A stretch of DNA of 37,881 bases, from positions 1-37,881 of the forward strand of contig CARMXJ010000011.1 in the NCBI GenBank assembly GCA_949025205.1, in the 5' to 3' direction. Both the position numbers and the translations under genes were made by a program. Below are positions 1-8,362 of the stretch, piece by piece. The notes under the pieces were generated by a model. The model saw only the letters and a program-made list of their open reading frames with translations, was not told where the DNA came from and did not search any database. Numbering within the stretch: the stretch's first letter is position 1; each line of letters opens with the position of its first letter. The DNA is from an uncultured Bacilli bacterium (GTDB lineage: Bacteria; Bacillota_I; Bacilli_A; RF39; UBA660).

Positions 1-49
1 GTGTGGTATTTATAACTTAAATAATTCTTAAAAGCTTTCCGGACAGGTC

Positions 50-96
50 TATTAATTCGGATTTCCTAATTTAAATTTTATATTAATTCGGATTTC
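50..96. repeat. 16-bp direct repeat upstream of first gene
   Basis: TATTAATTCGGATTTC occurs exactly at 50-65 and again at 81-96, a 31-base period. The pair lies about 55-100 bases upstream of a -10-like TATAAT (151-156), which precedes the gene at 176. It could be a regulator binding site or the edge of a repeat family. The sequence alone does not decide, and the window starts too close to see further copies. Confidence 0.5.
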
Positions 97-175
97 GTTA
101 TTTTAATTAACAAAGAATAAAAAATTTCTCTTTTTTTTCTTGTTTTGTTATATAATAACTCGTAGGTGAAAATTT

Positions 176-904
176 ATGTCTTCGAATATAGTAATGTCGC
201 TTTTAAAATTAAAACGGAATATTTTGGTTTTAAAAGATAACTTTGATGAATATCAACAATCTTTTTTTACCTCTTTAGAAAATTCGAATGAAAGTGGAAC
301 TTATTATGATATTTGTCAAAATGATAGTTCTTTGCCTCTTTTATTTTCTTCTTTATTTTATGAAGATGCTACATCTTGCTTTTTTCTGGAAGCAATTAAT
401 TTTTATCAAAACTTAGAAAGTAAAAGTTTAACAACAACTATACCCTATTTTAGTTATAGCCAGTCTTTTACTACATATGGTTTAAAATTATTAGAAAGAC
501 AACATTTGATTGAAATAGTAAAATGTAATCGAGATAAATCTTATAATTTAGATACATATGAAAGTTTATTTGGAAGTTGTCACGATAAAGAAGTAGCTAT
601 GTATAGCGTATTTTTCTATAAACTTAGAGATTTACAAGAAAGGGATTTGCCTTTTCTAAAATCTTTAGCAAAAGCTTTGCATGTTGATTTTTCACAATAT
701 GAAATTTTTTATGAAAATGAAAAAATGTTTTTCGGCTTAAAAAAGAGTGCAAAAATAAAAAATATTTTTTCAAGCGGGTTTATATCAAAAATTTTAATTA
801 GAAAAGATGCATTTTTTTATATAGGTACAAGTATAAAAGAAGAATTATTGCGTGATGTATTTTCTGGTAGGAAACTTAAGAAGAACAAGAACAAAGAAGA
901 CTAG
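176..904 (+). CDS. hypothetical protein, 242 aa
   Basis: I do not recognise this protein. It has no signal peptide or membrane segment and should be cytoplasmic. The N-terminal third is acidic and polar; residues 95-150 look helical and could be a winged-helix-like fold, but no motif proves it. The C-terminus is strongly basic (RKLKKNKNKED), as in some nucleic-acid-binding proteins. The ATG is preceded by TAGGTGA at a usual distance, and a TATAAT lies at 151-156. It ends with TAG, about 45 bases before the exported thioredoxin-like gene, with no terminator between, so the two may be co-transcribed. Confidence 0.75.
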   Translation: MSSNIVMSLLKLKRNILVLKDNFDEYQQSFFTSLENSNESGTYYDICQNDSSLPLLFSSLFYEDATSCFFLEAINFYQNLESKSLTTTIPYFSYSQSFTTYGLKLLERQHLIEIVKCNRDKSYNLDTYESLFGSCHDKEVAMYSVFFYKLRDLQERDLPFLKSLAKALHVDFSQYEIFYENEKMFFGLKKSAKIKNIFSSGFISKILIRKDAFFYIGTSIKEELLRDVFSGRKLKKNKNKED

Positions 905-950
905 CCAATCCGTTTAAAACTATGTATAATATTTCTGAGGTGGAAGTAAA

Positions 951-1871
951 ATGAAAAAATGGAAAAGTTTATTTTTAGCGTTTCTTGTATTTGTTATAAT
1001 GCCTTTAAGTGTTTATGCTTCAACTTATTCTAAATTAGATTTGGAAAGAACACTTGCTAGTGAAAGTATAGAACATGATTTAGCAAATTATAAAGAAACA
1101 GAAGACCAAATTACTATTTATATGTTTCGTGGACAAGGATGCGGATATTGTAGACAATTTTTAACGTTTTTAAATAGTATTGTTCCGGAATATGGAAAGT
1201 ATTTTAAATTGGTGTCTTTTGAAGTTTGGCAAAATAAAAATAATGGAGCTTTAATGGAAGAAGTGGCAGACCATTTAGGAAAAAAAATAAGTGGTGTACC
1301 ATTTATTGTGATTGGAGATAAAACGTTTCAAGGCTATCATACAGATTATGATGAAAGCATAAAAGAAGCCATAAAAACGAGTTATGAAAATAAAGAAACT
1401 TATCAAGATGTTGTTTTTCCAATTATGAATGGCGAAAATAAGAATTCGAATGAAGCAGCTATTACTATTATTGTTTTATTACTTGCCGTATCTGGAATTG
1501 GATTTCTAATTTATATGGCAAAAGAACCAGCTGAAAATGTTAAAGAAGAAAAAGAAGAAAAAGAAACACTAAAGAAAAATGAAAAGGCTTTGGAAACAAA
1601 AGAGATGAAAAAGAAAGAAGTTGTAGCTCCCACGTTGCCCAAGTTAAAAGAAAATAAAATCACAGTAGCAGCAACTTCTAAAAAAGAAAATCCAAAAAAA
1701 CAAAATACAACAACTGCAAAGAAATCTTTAGCGACTGCCAAAAATAAATCAAATACTACAATTCCAAAAAAGACAGGTTCTACTACAGCCAATGAAAATA
1801 GTAAGCCAAAAAAGACTACTCCTACAAAAAAGAAGAGTTCTAGTACGACAAAAACGACCAATAAAAAATAA
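951..1871 (+). CDS. Membrane-anchored thioredoxin-fold protein
   Basis: Residues 1-23 form a signal peptide ending VYA before Ser-Thr. A thioredoxin-like domain follows, with the redox motif CGYC at 64-67 and a cis-proline motif GVPF at about 115-118, so it probably handles thiols or disulfides outside the membrane. A membrane segment lies at about 170-189. The remaining ~115 residues are Lys/Thr/Glu-rich, low complexity and probably cytoplasmic. The architecture of signal peptide, thioredoxin fold, one helix and long basic tail is uncommon. GAGGTGG precedes the ATG, and a hairpin terminator follows at the stop. The redox partner is not identifiable here. Confidence 0.8.
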   Translation: MKKWKSLFLAFLVFVIMPLSVYASTYSKLDLERTLASESIEHDLANYKETEDQITIYMFRGQGCGYCRQFLTFLNSIVPEYGKYFKLVSFEVWQNKNNGALMEEVADHLGKKISGVPFIVIGDKTFQGYHTDYDESIKEAIKTSYENKETYQDVVFPIMNGENKNSNEAAITIIVLLLAVSGIGFLIYMAKEPAENVKEEKEEKETLKKNEKALETKEMKKKEVVAPTLPKLKENKITVAATSKKENPKKQNTTTAKKSLATAKNKSNTTIPKKTGSTTANENSKPKKTTPTKKKSSSTTKTTNKK

Positions 1872-1901
1872 AGCTTTTGCAATTAGAGCTTTATTTTTTT
1901 T
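1867..1901. terminator. Bidirectional intrinsic terminator
   Basis: Arms AATAAAGCT (1867-1875) and AGCTTTATT (1887-1895) pair perfectly over 9 bp around an 11-base loop, followed by a T run. An A run on the other side gives a T run on the minus strand. It sits between two converging genes and probably serves both. Confidence 0.8.
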
Positions 1902-2427
1902 CTCTTAAACAAGTTATAATATCTACAATACTTGCTACAATTAATAAAATACCAATAACTTGGAAGACAATGTTTTCTGCTAATATGGTATATAATCCAA
2001 TGCCTATGAAAATAATTCCTTCTAATAATGTAATATTGTTATGGATACCTAATCCGTAGGCGGATTTTTTAAGACCATTTCCCATTAGAGCAATTCCTAA
2101 GATAAATCTTAAAAATGTTTCAATTGCACCAGATAAAATAATAACCAGTACTCCAATAAAAATAGTACAAACACCTAACATTAATTTTTTGCTATCTTCG
2201 ATGTTTAATTCTTGCTTTAACCGGTAGTAAGAAAATAATTCATAAATACCAAAAGCAATAATGACTGCCCCAATCGAGTAACAAACAATAATAACCGCTT
2301 TACTAGAATCCGTGAATAAAATGATTCCAATTAACATCATGATAATAGGACCAATTATATCGAGTTTTTTATTTTCTTTTTCCCGTGTTTTCTTTGGCTT
2401 TATAAGGGTTGTCTTTTGTGATTTCAT
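1891..2427 (-). CDS. DUF308/HdeD-like membrane protein
   Basis: A 178-residue, mostly hydrophobic protein with about six helices and a polar basic N-terminus (about 25 residues). The length, the repeated two-helix pattern and Gly-rich helices (IGAVIIAFGIYEL; ILGIALMGNGL) resemble the DUF308/HdeD-type small membrane proteins; the assignment is by pattern, not by a diagnostic residue. Its ATG follows AGAGAGGAAG on the minus strand, with a good promoter at 2449-2477. It converges with the thioredoxin-like gene and shares its terminator. Function unknown. Confidence 0.75.
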   Translation of the reverse strand: MKSQKTTLIKPKKTREKENKKLDIIGPIIMMLIGIILFTDSSKAVIIVCYSIGAVIIAFGIYELFSYYRLKQELNIEDSKKLMLGVCTIFIGVLVIILSGAIETFLRFILGIALMGNGLKKSAYGLGIHNNITLLEGIIFIGIGLYTILAENIVFQVIGILLIVASIVDIITCLREKK

Positions 2428-2448
2428 TATCTACTTCCTCTCTTTTTA

Positions 2449-2477
2449 ATCATACTTAAAAAAGTGTGAATTATCAA
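2449..2477 (-). promoter_or_regulatory. Sigma-A-type promoter for the DUF308-like gene
   Basis: On the minus strand TTGATA (2477-2472) and TATGAT (2454-2449) are separated by 17 bases, ending about 21 bases before the start codon. A plus-strand extended -10 (TGTTATAAT, ending 2507) faces the other way for the gene at 2534. Confidence 0.6.
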
Positions 2478-2533
2478 GTAGAAAAAATAAAATCATTGTG
2501 TTATAATAATTTCAAGAATAAAGGGGAATAAAA

Positions 2534-4300
2534 ATGTTAAAGGCAGAGCAAGTTTTAAAAGTACTTAAAAAATACGGATTTTATTCTTTAAATCGTGCGC
2601 CCTATTTGTATCAAAATGGTAATGAGTTGGGTGTTTATTTTGTGTGGCCGAATAAACATTATGGAAATTTAGAAAGGGTTCTTTGTTTTGAAGATGAAAA
2701 AACTTTAGAAGAGGAAGTTTATAAATATTGGTGGTATATTACAAATAAAGATAAAGTTACCTTAGAAATAGAGTTTGATAATTATGAGATAGTAAGTCCT
2801 AAAGTAACATATAAACATAAAGAAACTGTTTTGACCAAAGAATTAATGAAAAACTTTTATGAAAACAAAAATGAATTTGTGGACCAAAAAGAAGTAATTA
2901 AAAAGCGTCAGCTTATGCGTACTGCTAACATTTTAATCGCGATATTAAAAGAAAAATTTAAATTACAAACCAATACTTATTTTAAAGTGGAAGAAATGAG
3001 TGAAGAGTTAAAAGCCTTAACAAATACTTATTATCAAAGACTAAAGGAATATAATAAAGATACTGGAGAAGTTCCTTCTACTTGCGAATTATTAGTGACA
3101 GAAGAGGATGAAAGTGATGCTTTAGTTGAAACTTTAAACCAAGAGTTGCAAGCCATAGATACCATAGAGGATTTGCGAACCTATATCAATACTTTATTTA
3201 CATATCTTTCTGAGTTAGAAGCAAACGATGTACATTTACAAAATGTTTATTTATTAAAACGTTATCCTTATGAAATTGTAGATATGAAAAAGAAAATTGC
3301 TCTTTTAGAAGAAGCAATAAAAACAAAGAAAAAACGATTTAAATCAAAAGCAGATGTGATGGCTCTTTTACTTGCTATAGATAATCAAAGTGAATGTAAA
3401 AAAATGATTGGTATCGATGTGTATGTGGAAAGAGAAAAAAGTCAAATTTTACAAAAGTACCAAAATAGGGAATCAATTGATGAAAATGTTTTAGGAGATT
3501 ATCTAGTGAATTTTGAAAAACTAGATATTCCTGTACCAGATATGATTCAAAGTACTTTGGTAGAAGAATTTTCGAATGAAGAAATGTATCAAAGTTTAGA
3601 AAGTGCTTATCAAAAACTAAGTGATAAAGAAAAATCCGCTTGTTTTGTAGCTGCTTCTTATTTAAAAGATTGTTTAAATATTCTTATAGCAAAAAATGCA
3701 CAGTATGATGCTACGATTCATGATGTGATTAGTAAACTAATTTTAAGCAATCAAATGGATTTATTTAACGATGCTTTTGTTACCCTTGATAATTATATTA
3801 ATACTAAGATAAGGGTAAAATATTTCTCTGTTTTGAATATTAACTCTTTTGAATCTTTTTTAGAATCTTTAATAGAAGTCATTCGTATTCTAGATAAAAT
3901 TAATATAAGTTTGGATAAAAGTTTTTCCGGATATTATAATAATAAAGAAAAAGGAATTATTCCTTTGCATTTAAAAAATATTTACAATTACAACAATAAT
4001 AAATTCTCTTATATTGTCACGGTACTACCAAAAATTCCTCTTTATTATTCTCCGGTAAGTATTGTAAAAGTAGTGGATATTTTAGAAAATGTAGAACTTG
4101 TAGAACGAGACAATGAAATGATTTTCTTGCTTAAAAATAAAATATCTATCAAAACACAACAAGAAAAAGTTATGGTTGTTAAATATGAAAAAGAAAATTT
4201 GATAAAAAGAAAAGATTATAATCTTGTTTCTTCTGTAAAAGAAAAAAATAGATGTATTTACTATGTAGATATGTTGTATAATAAGGAAACGGAGGCATGA
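2534..4300 (+). CDS. hypothetical protein, 588 aa
   Basis: A large soluble protein that I cannot assign. There is no signal peptide or membrane segment. The first ~110 residues are Trp/Tyr-rich (VFWPNKHYGN-like stretch; YKYWWYI at about 65-71), and the middle is long, helical and charged with possible coiled coils (about 115-330). The C-terminal ~120 residues look beta-rich. AAGGGG precedes the ATG and an extended -10 lies at 2499-2507. The stop is followed after one base by the ATG of the next gene, whose ribosome binding site GGAGG lies inside this reading frame, so the two are translationally coupled and may act together. Confidence 0.8.
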   Translation: MLKAEQVLKVLKKYGFYSLNRAPYLYQNGNELGVYFVWPNKHYGNLERVLCFEDEKTLEEEVYKYWWYITNKDKVTLEIEFDNYEIVSPKVTYKHKETVLTKELMKNFYENKNEFVDQKEVIKKRQLMRTANILIAILKEKFKLQTNTYFKVEEMSEELKALTNTYYQRLKEYNKDTGEVPSTCELLVTEEDESDALVETLNQELQAIDTIEDLRTYINTLFTYLSELEANDVHLQNVYLLKRYPYEIVDMKKKIALLEEAIKTKKKRFKSKADVMALLLAIDNQSECKKMIGIDVYVEREKSQILQKYQNRESIDENVLGDYLVNFEKLDIPVPDMIQSTLVEEFSNEEMYQSLESAYQKLSDKEKSACFVAASYLKDCLNILIAKNAQYDATIHDVISKLILSNQMDLFNDAFVTLDNYINTKIRVKYFSVLNINSFESFLESLIEVIRILDKINISLDKSFSGYYNNKEKGIIPLHLKNIYNYNNNKFSYIVTVLPKIPLYYSPVSIVKVVDILENVELVERDNEMIFLLKNKISIKTQQEKVMVVKYEKENLIKRKDYNLVSSVKEKNRCIYYVDMLYNKETEA

Positions 4301-4301
4301 G

Positions 4302-4829
4302 ATGAATCGAAAAGAGTTTTTGAAAAGTTTAAGAAAACATTTGTCTTTTTTATCGAAAACAGATTTAGAAAAGGAAGTTCTTTATTATATTAACAAGATT
4401 GATAGTTCTAAACTTTCAGATGTAGAAGTGATTAAAAGCTTTGGAACTATGGAAGACGTTTTAAATGATGTTTGTAAAAGACATGGCCTAAATTATAAAG
4501 AAATTCAAAAAGAAGAACAAATTTGGTTTAAAAAGTTTTATACTAATTTGGTAGATTTAAGTACAATTTTAAAAAATAGCGATGGAAAGAATCGAACGAG
4601 AATTCTTTTGGATATTCTTTTGTTAATTGTAATTACTTGTGTCTTAAAAATCCCTTTTATTTTTGTAAGAGATATGGGTGACCGTGTAGTAGAAGCTTTA
4701 TTGGATAGTAATATTACGATTTTGGCCATTTGGGGTTTAGTAATTGAGATTTTCTATGTTGTTGTAGCATTGTCCTATTTTATAAAAACATTTGATAAAT
4801 GGTTTAAAAATTTAGAAGAAGCAAAATAG
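4302..4829 (+). CDS. HAAS/DUF1700-like membrane protein
   Basis: The first ~65 residues match the HAAS/DUF1700 pattern: a start like MNRKEFLKSLRKHL, then an EVLYYINKID-like helix and a VIKSFGTMEDVL helix. Two hydrophobic segments follow at about 105-125 and 140-162. In other Bacillota such proteins often sit beside PadR regulators or sensor-like membrane proteins; here there is no PadR gene. It is coupled to the 588-residue protein upstream (1-base gap) and ends in a clear terminator, so these two form a transcription unit. A role in that pair is inference. Confidence 0.75.
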   Translation: MNRKEFLKSLRKHLSFLSKTDLEKEVLYYINKIDSSKLSDVEVIKSFGTMEDVLNDVCKRHGLNYKEIQKEEQIWFKKFYTNLVDLSTILKNSDGKNRTRILLDILLLIVITCVLKIPFIFVRDMGDRVVEALLDSNITILAIWGLVIEIFYVVVALSYFIKTFDKWFKNLEEAK

Positions 4830-4838
4830 CTTCTTTTT
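4816..4838 (+). terminator. Intrinsic terminator
   Basis: AAGAAGC and GCTTCTT pair over 7 bp around AAAATA and run into T residues. The stem starts inside the last codons of the HAAS-like gene. It also lies at the 3' end of the converging XRE gene. Confidence 0.75.
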
Positions 4839-5073
4839 ATATTTCTTTTCTATTTATATTTTTAGTAGTGAGTATCTCACCATTCAATTTATTTTTAAAA
4901 AGTATTTCATAGCCGCATTTTTCTGCAATTTTTGCAATGGTTTCAAAGGTTGGTTCTCTATAATTACTTTCATATCCGCTGAGCGTTGTATTTGCAATGT
5001 TACAAAGTTTTGCTAATTGACTTTGCGTTAAATTAGCTTTTTTTCGCATCGTTCGAATTATTTTGCTTATCAT
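4837..5073 (-). CDS. XRE-family transcriptional regulator, 78 aa
   Basis: A compact Cro/CI-type helix-turn-helix protein. Residues 6-58 carry the fold, with the typical LTQSQLAKLCNIANTTLSGYE core and an EPTFETIAKIAEKCGYE helix pair. There is no effector domain, only a short polar tail. The ATG follows AAGGTGAT on the minus strand. It diverges from the surface-protein gene at 5195, and a perfect palindrome lies in the shared upstream region inside that gene's promoter. Repression of the neighbour, and possibly of itself, is therefore likely (inference). It ends at the terminator region of the converging gene. Confidence 0.85.
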   Translation of the reverse strand: MISKIIRTMRKKANLTQSQLAKLCNIANTTLSGYESNYREPTFETIAKIAEKCGYEILFKNKLNGEILTTKNINRKEI

Positions 5074-5119
5074 GATAAATCACCTTAAATGAATTTTCTC
5101 ATTTCGCGTAATTTTTTTC

Positions 5120-5148
5120 TTGACAATACGCGATACGCGTACTATATT
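5120..5148 (+). promoter_or_regulatory. Promoter with embedded operator-like palindrome
   Basis: TTGACA (5120-5125) and TATATT (5143-5148) are 17 bases apart. The spacer holds a perfect inverted repeat, TACGCG-ATA-CGCGTA (5127-5141). A further half-site CGCGTA lies at 5105-5110, and a GCGAATTGCGG stretch just downstream at about 5163-5173. CG-rich words stand out in this AT-rich DNA. A repressor bound here would block RNA polymerase; the divergent XRE gene is the obvious candidate. Confidence 0.75.
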
Positions 5149-5194
5149 TTAGTATAGGATATGCGAATTGCGGATGGGGAAGTGAGTAAATATT

Positions 5195-6328
5195 ATGAAA
5201 TTAGAAAAGTTTACAAAAAATACAAAACAAAAAAGAATCGTCATAAGTTCTATAGTTGGGATAATACTCATAATTGGAGGAATCCTTTTATATAGAAGCT
5301 ATGCACTATACGAAGAAGAACAAGAATTTAATGTTCTTAAGGGACAAATCCCCGATTTTGGGTATGATATCAAAATGTTATCCGTAAATATTGATGGAGT
5401 AAAACAAAAAGAAATCCCTAAAAGAGGGTTATACAAAACAAATGTAGAATGTAGTGGAGAGAAGACTACAGGAAAGTGGGATTACAATGCCTGGAATCTA
5501 GTACTTGATAAGATAGAAAGTAATACCAAATGCAATATTCGTTTTACCTCGAATTTAACAGAAGAAGAATACAACCAATATATAGAAGCAGGTGTATCTT
5601 TAAGAAGAAACACCTACCGAGGGAAAGACATTTCTTCGTATTGGAAAGATGGAAGTTTATATACGATGATTAGTAATGGAACGTTTGATGATATCTATGT
5701 AGGAGATTACATTGTAGATAATAGTGGAAACAAATGGTTAATCGCAGATTTGGATAATTATTTATACACAGGGGATGCTGCTAATACTTTAACAAAACAT
5801 CATGCAACAGTTATAGCAGCACGTGATTTGATGAATGTGCGAATGAATAGTTTGGGTACAACTGAAGGAGGGTATTATGGTAGTGAAATGAAGCAAACAA
5901 CGCTTCCAAATTTTTTTGATACTTATGTAAAACCTGTTTTTAAAGAGCATGTACTTACATATAGTACATATTTAACTAATTCTGTAAATATGGAAGCAGA
6001 TAGTATGTCAGGACTTGGTCGGAAAGGGTCGTCAGATGGTGCAGCATGGTATGATAGTCAAATTGATTTAATGAGTGAGTCAAATGTGTATGGAAGCGAT
6101 AAATTTTCTTCTAGTGCAGTTGATTCAGGAATAGATAATAGACAGTATGCAATATTTCAACTTAAACCAGAACTTATAAATAGTGATGGAAGTGGAAAGA
6201 TAGGTTATTGGTTAAAGAATGTTTCAAGTTCGACGTACTTTTCGCGTGTGTATACAACTGGCCTACTAAGTGCTATGGTTGCATCTAATTCTAGTGGTGG
6301 TGTTCGCCCTCGATTTTTAATCGATTAA
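5195..6328 (+). CDS. Membrane-anchored surface protein, C-terminal lectin-like/DUF6273-type domain
   Basis: A basic N-terminus is followed by one hydrophobic segment at about 15-33, with the rest outside the cell. Residues 40-120 form a small domain with two Cys. Residues ~140-377 resemble the surface domains (DUF6273-like, C-type-lectin/FGE-like) of gut Bacilli and Clostridia: DYIVDNSGNKWLIADLDNY, then IGYWLKNVSSSTYF, ending in GGVRPRFLID. That ending also occurs in variable proteins of diversity-generating retroelements, but no reverse transcriptase or template repeat was found here. Expression is probably controlled by the divergent XRE repressor. No clear terminator follows. Confidence 0.75.
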   Translation: MKLEKFTKNTKQKRIVISSIVGIILIIGGILLYRSYALYEEEQEFNVLKGQIPDFGYDIKMLSVNIDGVKQKEIPKRGLYKTNVECSGEKTTGKWDYNAWNLVLDKIESNTKCNIRFTSNLTEEEYNQYIEAGVSLRRNTYRGKDISSYWKDGSLYTMISNGTFDDIYVGDYIVDNSGNKWLIADLDNYLYTGDAANTLTKHHATVIAARDLMNVRMNSLGTTEGGYYGSEMKQTTLPNFFDTYVKPVFKEHVLTYSTYLTNSVNMEADSMSGLGRKGSSDGAAWYDSQIDLMSESNVYGSDKFSSSAVDSGIDNRQYAIFQLKPELINSDGSGKIGYWLKNVSSSTYFSRVYTTGLLSAMVASNSSGGVRPRFLID

Positions 6329-6438
6329 TAAAAATTCTTGCAGAATAGCTAAAAATAAATATTTCTAAAACAAATATAGAAAGAATTTTGTCTTATTAAG
6401 GCTGTCTATTAATCCTACTTAAACTAAGAAACTTTGCC

Positions 6439-6467
6439 TTGCCAATCCCTCTTTTTTGGTGTATAAT
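6439..6467 (+). promoter_or_regulatory. typA promoter
   Basis: TTGCCA (6439-6444) and TATAAT (6462-6467) with a 17-base spacer. The TTG of the -35 box is in frame with typA and could be mistaken for its start codon, but transcription would begin near 6474, after it. Confidence 0.8.
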
Positions 6468-6495
6468 TGCAAACGTATTTAAAGAGGCGAGAGTT

Positions 6496-8295
6496 ATGGA
6501 TAAAATTATAAATATTGCAGTGGTTGCCCACGTTGATGCAGGAAAAAGTACATTAGTCGATGCATTGTTAGACCAAAATGGAGTATTCTCTGAACATGAT
6601 GAAAAAGTAGAATGTATCATGGATAGCAATGATATTGAAAGGGAAAGAGGAATCACAATTTATTCGAAAAACTGTGCAATTCGTTATAAAGATATTAAAA
6701 TTAATATTGTCGATACACCAGGACATGCTGATTTTTCAAGTGAAGTAGAACGTGTTATTAAGACTGTTGATACGGTTGTTTTACTTGTGGATTCTGCTGA
6801 AGGACCAATGCCTCAAACAAGATTTGTATTAAAAAAAGCATTGGAACAAAATTTAAGACCTATTTTGTTTATTAATAAAATTGATAAGAAGGACGCAAGA
6901 CCGTTAGAAGTTGTAGACATGACTTTCAATTTGTTTATGGAATTGAATGCAACGGATGAACAACTTGACTTTCCAATTATCTATGGGGTAGCAAGAGATG
7001 GAATAGCTAAGAAGTCTTTGGAGGAAGAATCTAATTCGATCGCTCCTCTTTTAGATACTATTTTAGAAGTTGTAAAACCATTTGAAGGAAATGAAAATGA
7101 CCCTTTGCAATTGCAAGTATCTAATCTTGGATATGATGAATATATTGGACGACTTGGAATTGGTAGAGTGACTAAAGGTTCTATTAAACAAGGGCAAACG
7201 GTTGCTTTATCTAAAAATGATGGTCGTGTAGAAACGTTTAAAATTACAAAATTGTTTGTGAACGAAGGATTAAATAAGGTAGAAAAAAACATTGCTTATT
7301 ATGGAGATATCGTAACGATTGCGGGATGTAGTGATATTTCTATTGGAGATACAATTTGTGATAAAGACCATATTGACCCACTTCCTTCTATCGAAATTGA
7401 AAAGCCAACTTTATCTATGAATTTCTTGGTTAATAATTCTCCTTTTGTAGGAAGAAGCGGTAAGTTTTTAACCACTCGTCATATTAAAGAAAGATTAGAA
7501 CGTGAATTACAAACTAATGTAGGACTTGTTGTAGAACCATTAGAAAATGCTGATGGTTATAAAGTAAGTGGTCGTGGAGAACTACATTTATCTATTTTAC
7601 TTGAAAATATGCGTCGTGAAGGATATGAATTATCTGTTTCGAAACCACAAGTTTTAATGGAAGAACGTGATGGTAAAAAGTACGAACCATTTGAACGTGT
7701 CATTATTAATTGTCCGGAGGAATATTCGGGAACAGTAATTAGTGATATTCAAGAAAGAAAAGGACAACTTTTAGTTGTATCAAGTGAAAATAACCAAGCT
7801 CATTTGGAATTTAGTGCTCCAACACGTGGTTTAATTGGTTATAGAAGTGCTTTTATAACAAATACTCGTGGAGAAGGAATCTGCGTACGTAGTTTTGAAG
7901 ATTATAAGCCATATGTAGGAGAAATTACAAGACGTAAAAATGGTGTTTTGGTTTCTATGGAAAATGGAAAAGCGTTAGGTTATTCTTTATGGAATTTGCA
8001 AGAGCGTGGAACTTTAATTATCGAACCCGCAACAGAAGTGTATATTGGTATGATAGTTGGTATTCACAATCGTGATAATGATTTGGATGTTAATCCTTGT
8101 AAGAATAAGAACTTAACCAATACCCGTAGTAGTGGGGCAGATGAAGCGATTAATTTGGTTACACCTAAAAAGTTTACGTTAGAAGAAGCTTTAGAATTTA
8201 TTGAAGATGATGAATATGTAGAGGTTACTCCAACAGACATCCGTTTAAGAAAAGAATATTTAGACCCAAAAGATAGATATCGAAATCGAAAATAA
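6496..8295 (+). CDS. typA: Ribosome-associated GTPase TypA/BipA
   Basis: A translational GTPase of 599 residues, the usual size for TypA/BipA, which binds the 70S ribosome and helps assembly and stress adaptation. G1 is AHVDAGKST (11-19), the switch region has RERGITI (49-55), G3 is DTPGH (73-77) and G4 is NKID (127-130). The EF-G-like domains and the TypA-specific C-terminal domain (RGLIGYRSAF; ending near LDPKDRYR) follow. I chose ATG 6496, preceded by AGAGG and located ~22 bases after the predicted transcription start; the longer frame back to 6439 would begin in the -35 box. It is a single-gene transcript ending in a hairpin terminator. Confidence 0.97.
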   Translation: MDKIINIAVVAHVDAGKSTLVDALLDQNGVFSEHDEKVECIMDSNDIERERGITIYSKNCAIRYKDIKINIVDTPGHADFSSEVERVIKTVDTVVLLVDSAEGPMPQTRFVLKKALEQNLRPILFINKIDKKDARPLEVVDMTFNLFMELNATDEQLDFPIIYGVARDGIAKKSLEEESNSIAPLLDTILEVVKPFEGNENDPLQLQVSNLGYDEYIGRLGIGRVTKGSIKQGQTVALSKNDGRVETFKITKLFVNEGLNKVEKNIAYYGDIVTIAGCSDISIGDTICDKDHIDPLPSIEIEKPTLSMNFLVNNSPFVGRSGKFLTTRHIKERLERELQTNVGLVVEPLENADGYKVSGRGELHLSILLENMRREGYELSVSKPQVLMEERDGKKYEPFERVIINCPEEYSGTVISDIQERKGQLLVVSSENNQAHLEFSAPTRGLIGYRSAFITNTRGEGICVRSFEDYKPYVGEITRRKNGVLVSMENGKALGYSLWNLQERGTLIIEPATEVYIGMIVGIHNRDNDLDVNPCKNKNLTNTRSSGADEAINLVTPKKFTLEEALEFIEDDEYVEVTPTDIRLRKEYLDPKDRYRNRK

Positions 8296-8316
8296 CAGAA
8301 ATGTTATTTTTTTCTT
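8289..8316 (+). terminator. Intrinsic terminator of typA
   Basis: AAATAAC pairs with GTTATTT around AGAAAT, followed by a long T run. The stem includes the stop codon. Confidence 0.75.
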
Positions 8317-8362
8317 TTATTAGAAAAGTTGTGTTATACTTTTTTTAGATGGTGGAGTTTAT

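Noticed and set aside
1511..1882. Minus-strand 123-codon frame
   Set aside because: It mirrors the Lys/Thr-rich tail of the thioredoxin-like gene and gives a Phe/Val-rich nonsense product.
5195..6328. Diversity-generating retroelement
   Set aside because: Only the target-like C-terminal fold is present. No reverse transcriptase, accessory gene or template repeat was seen in the window.
6439..6495. Longer typA start at TTG 6439
   Set aside because: The TTG is part of the -35 box TTGCCA and precedes the predicted transcription start; ATG 6496 has a binding site and matches the family start.
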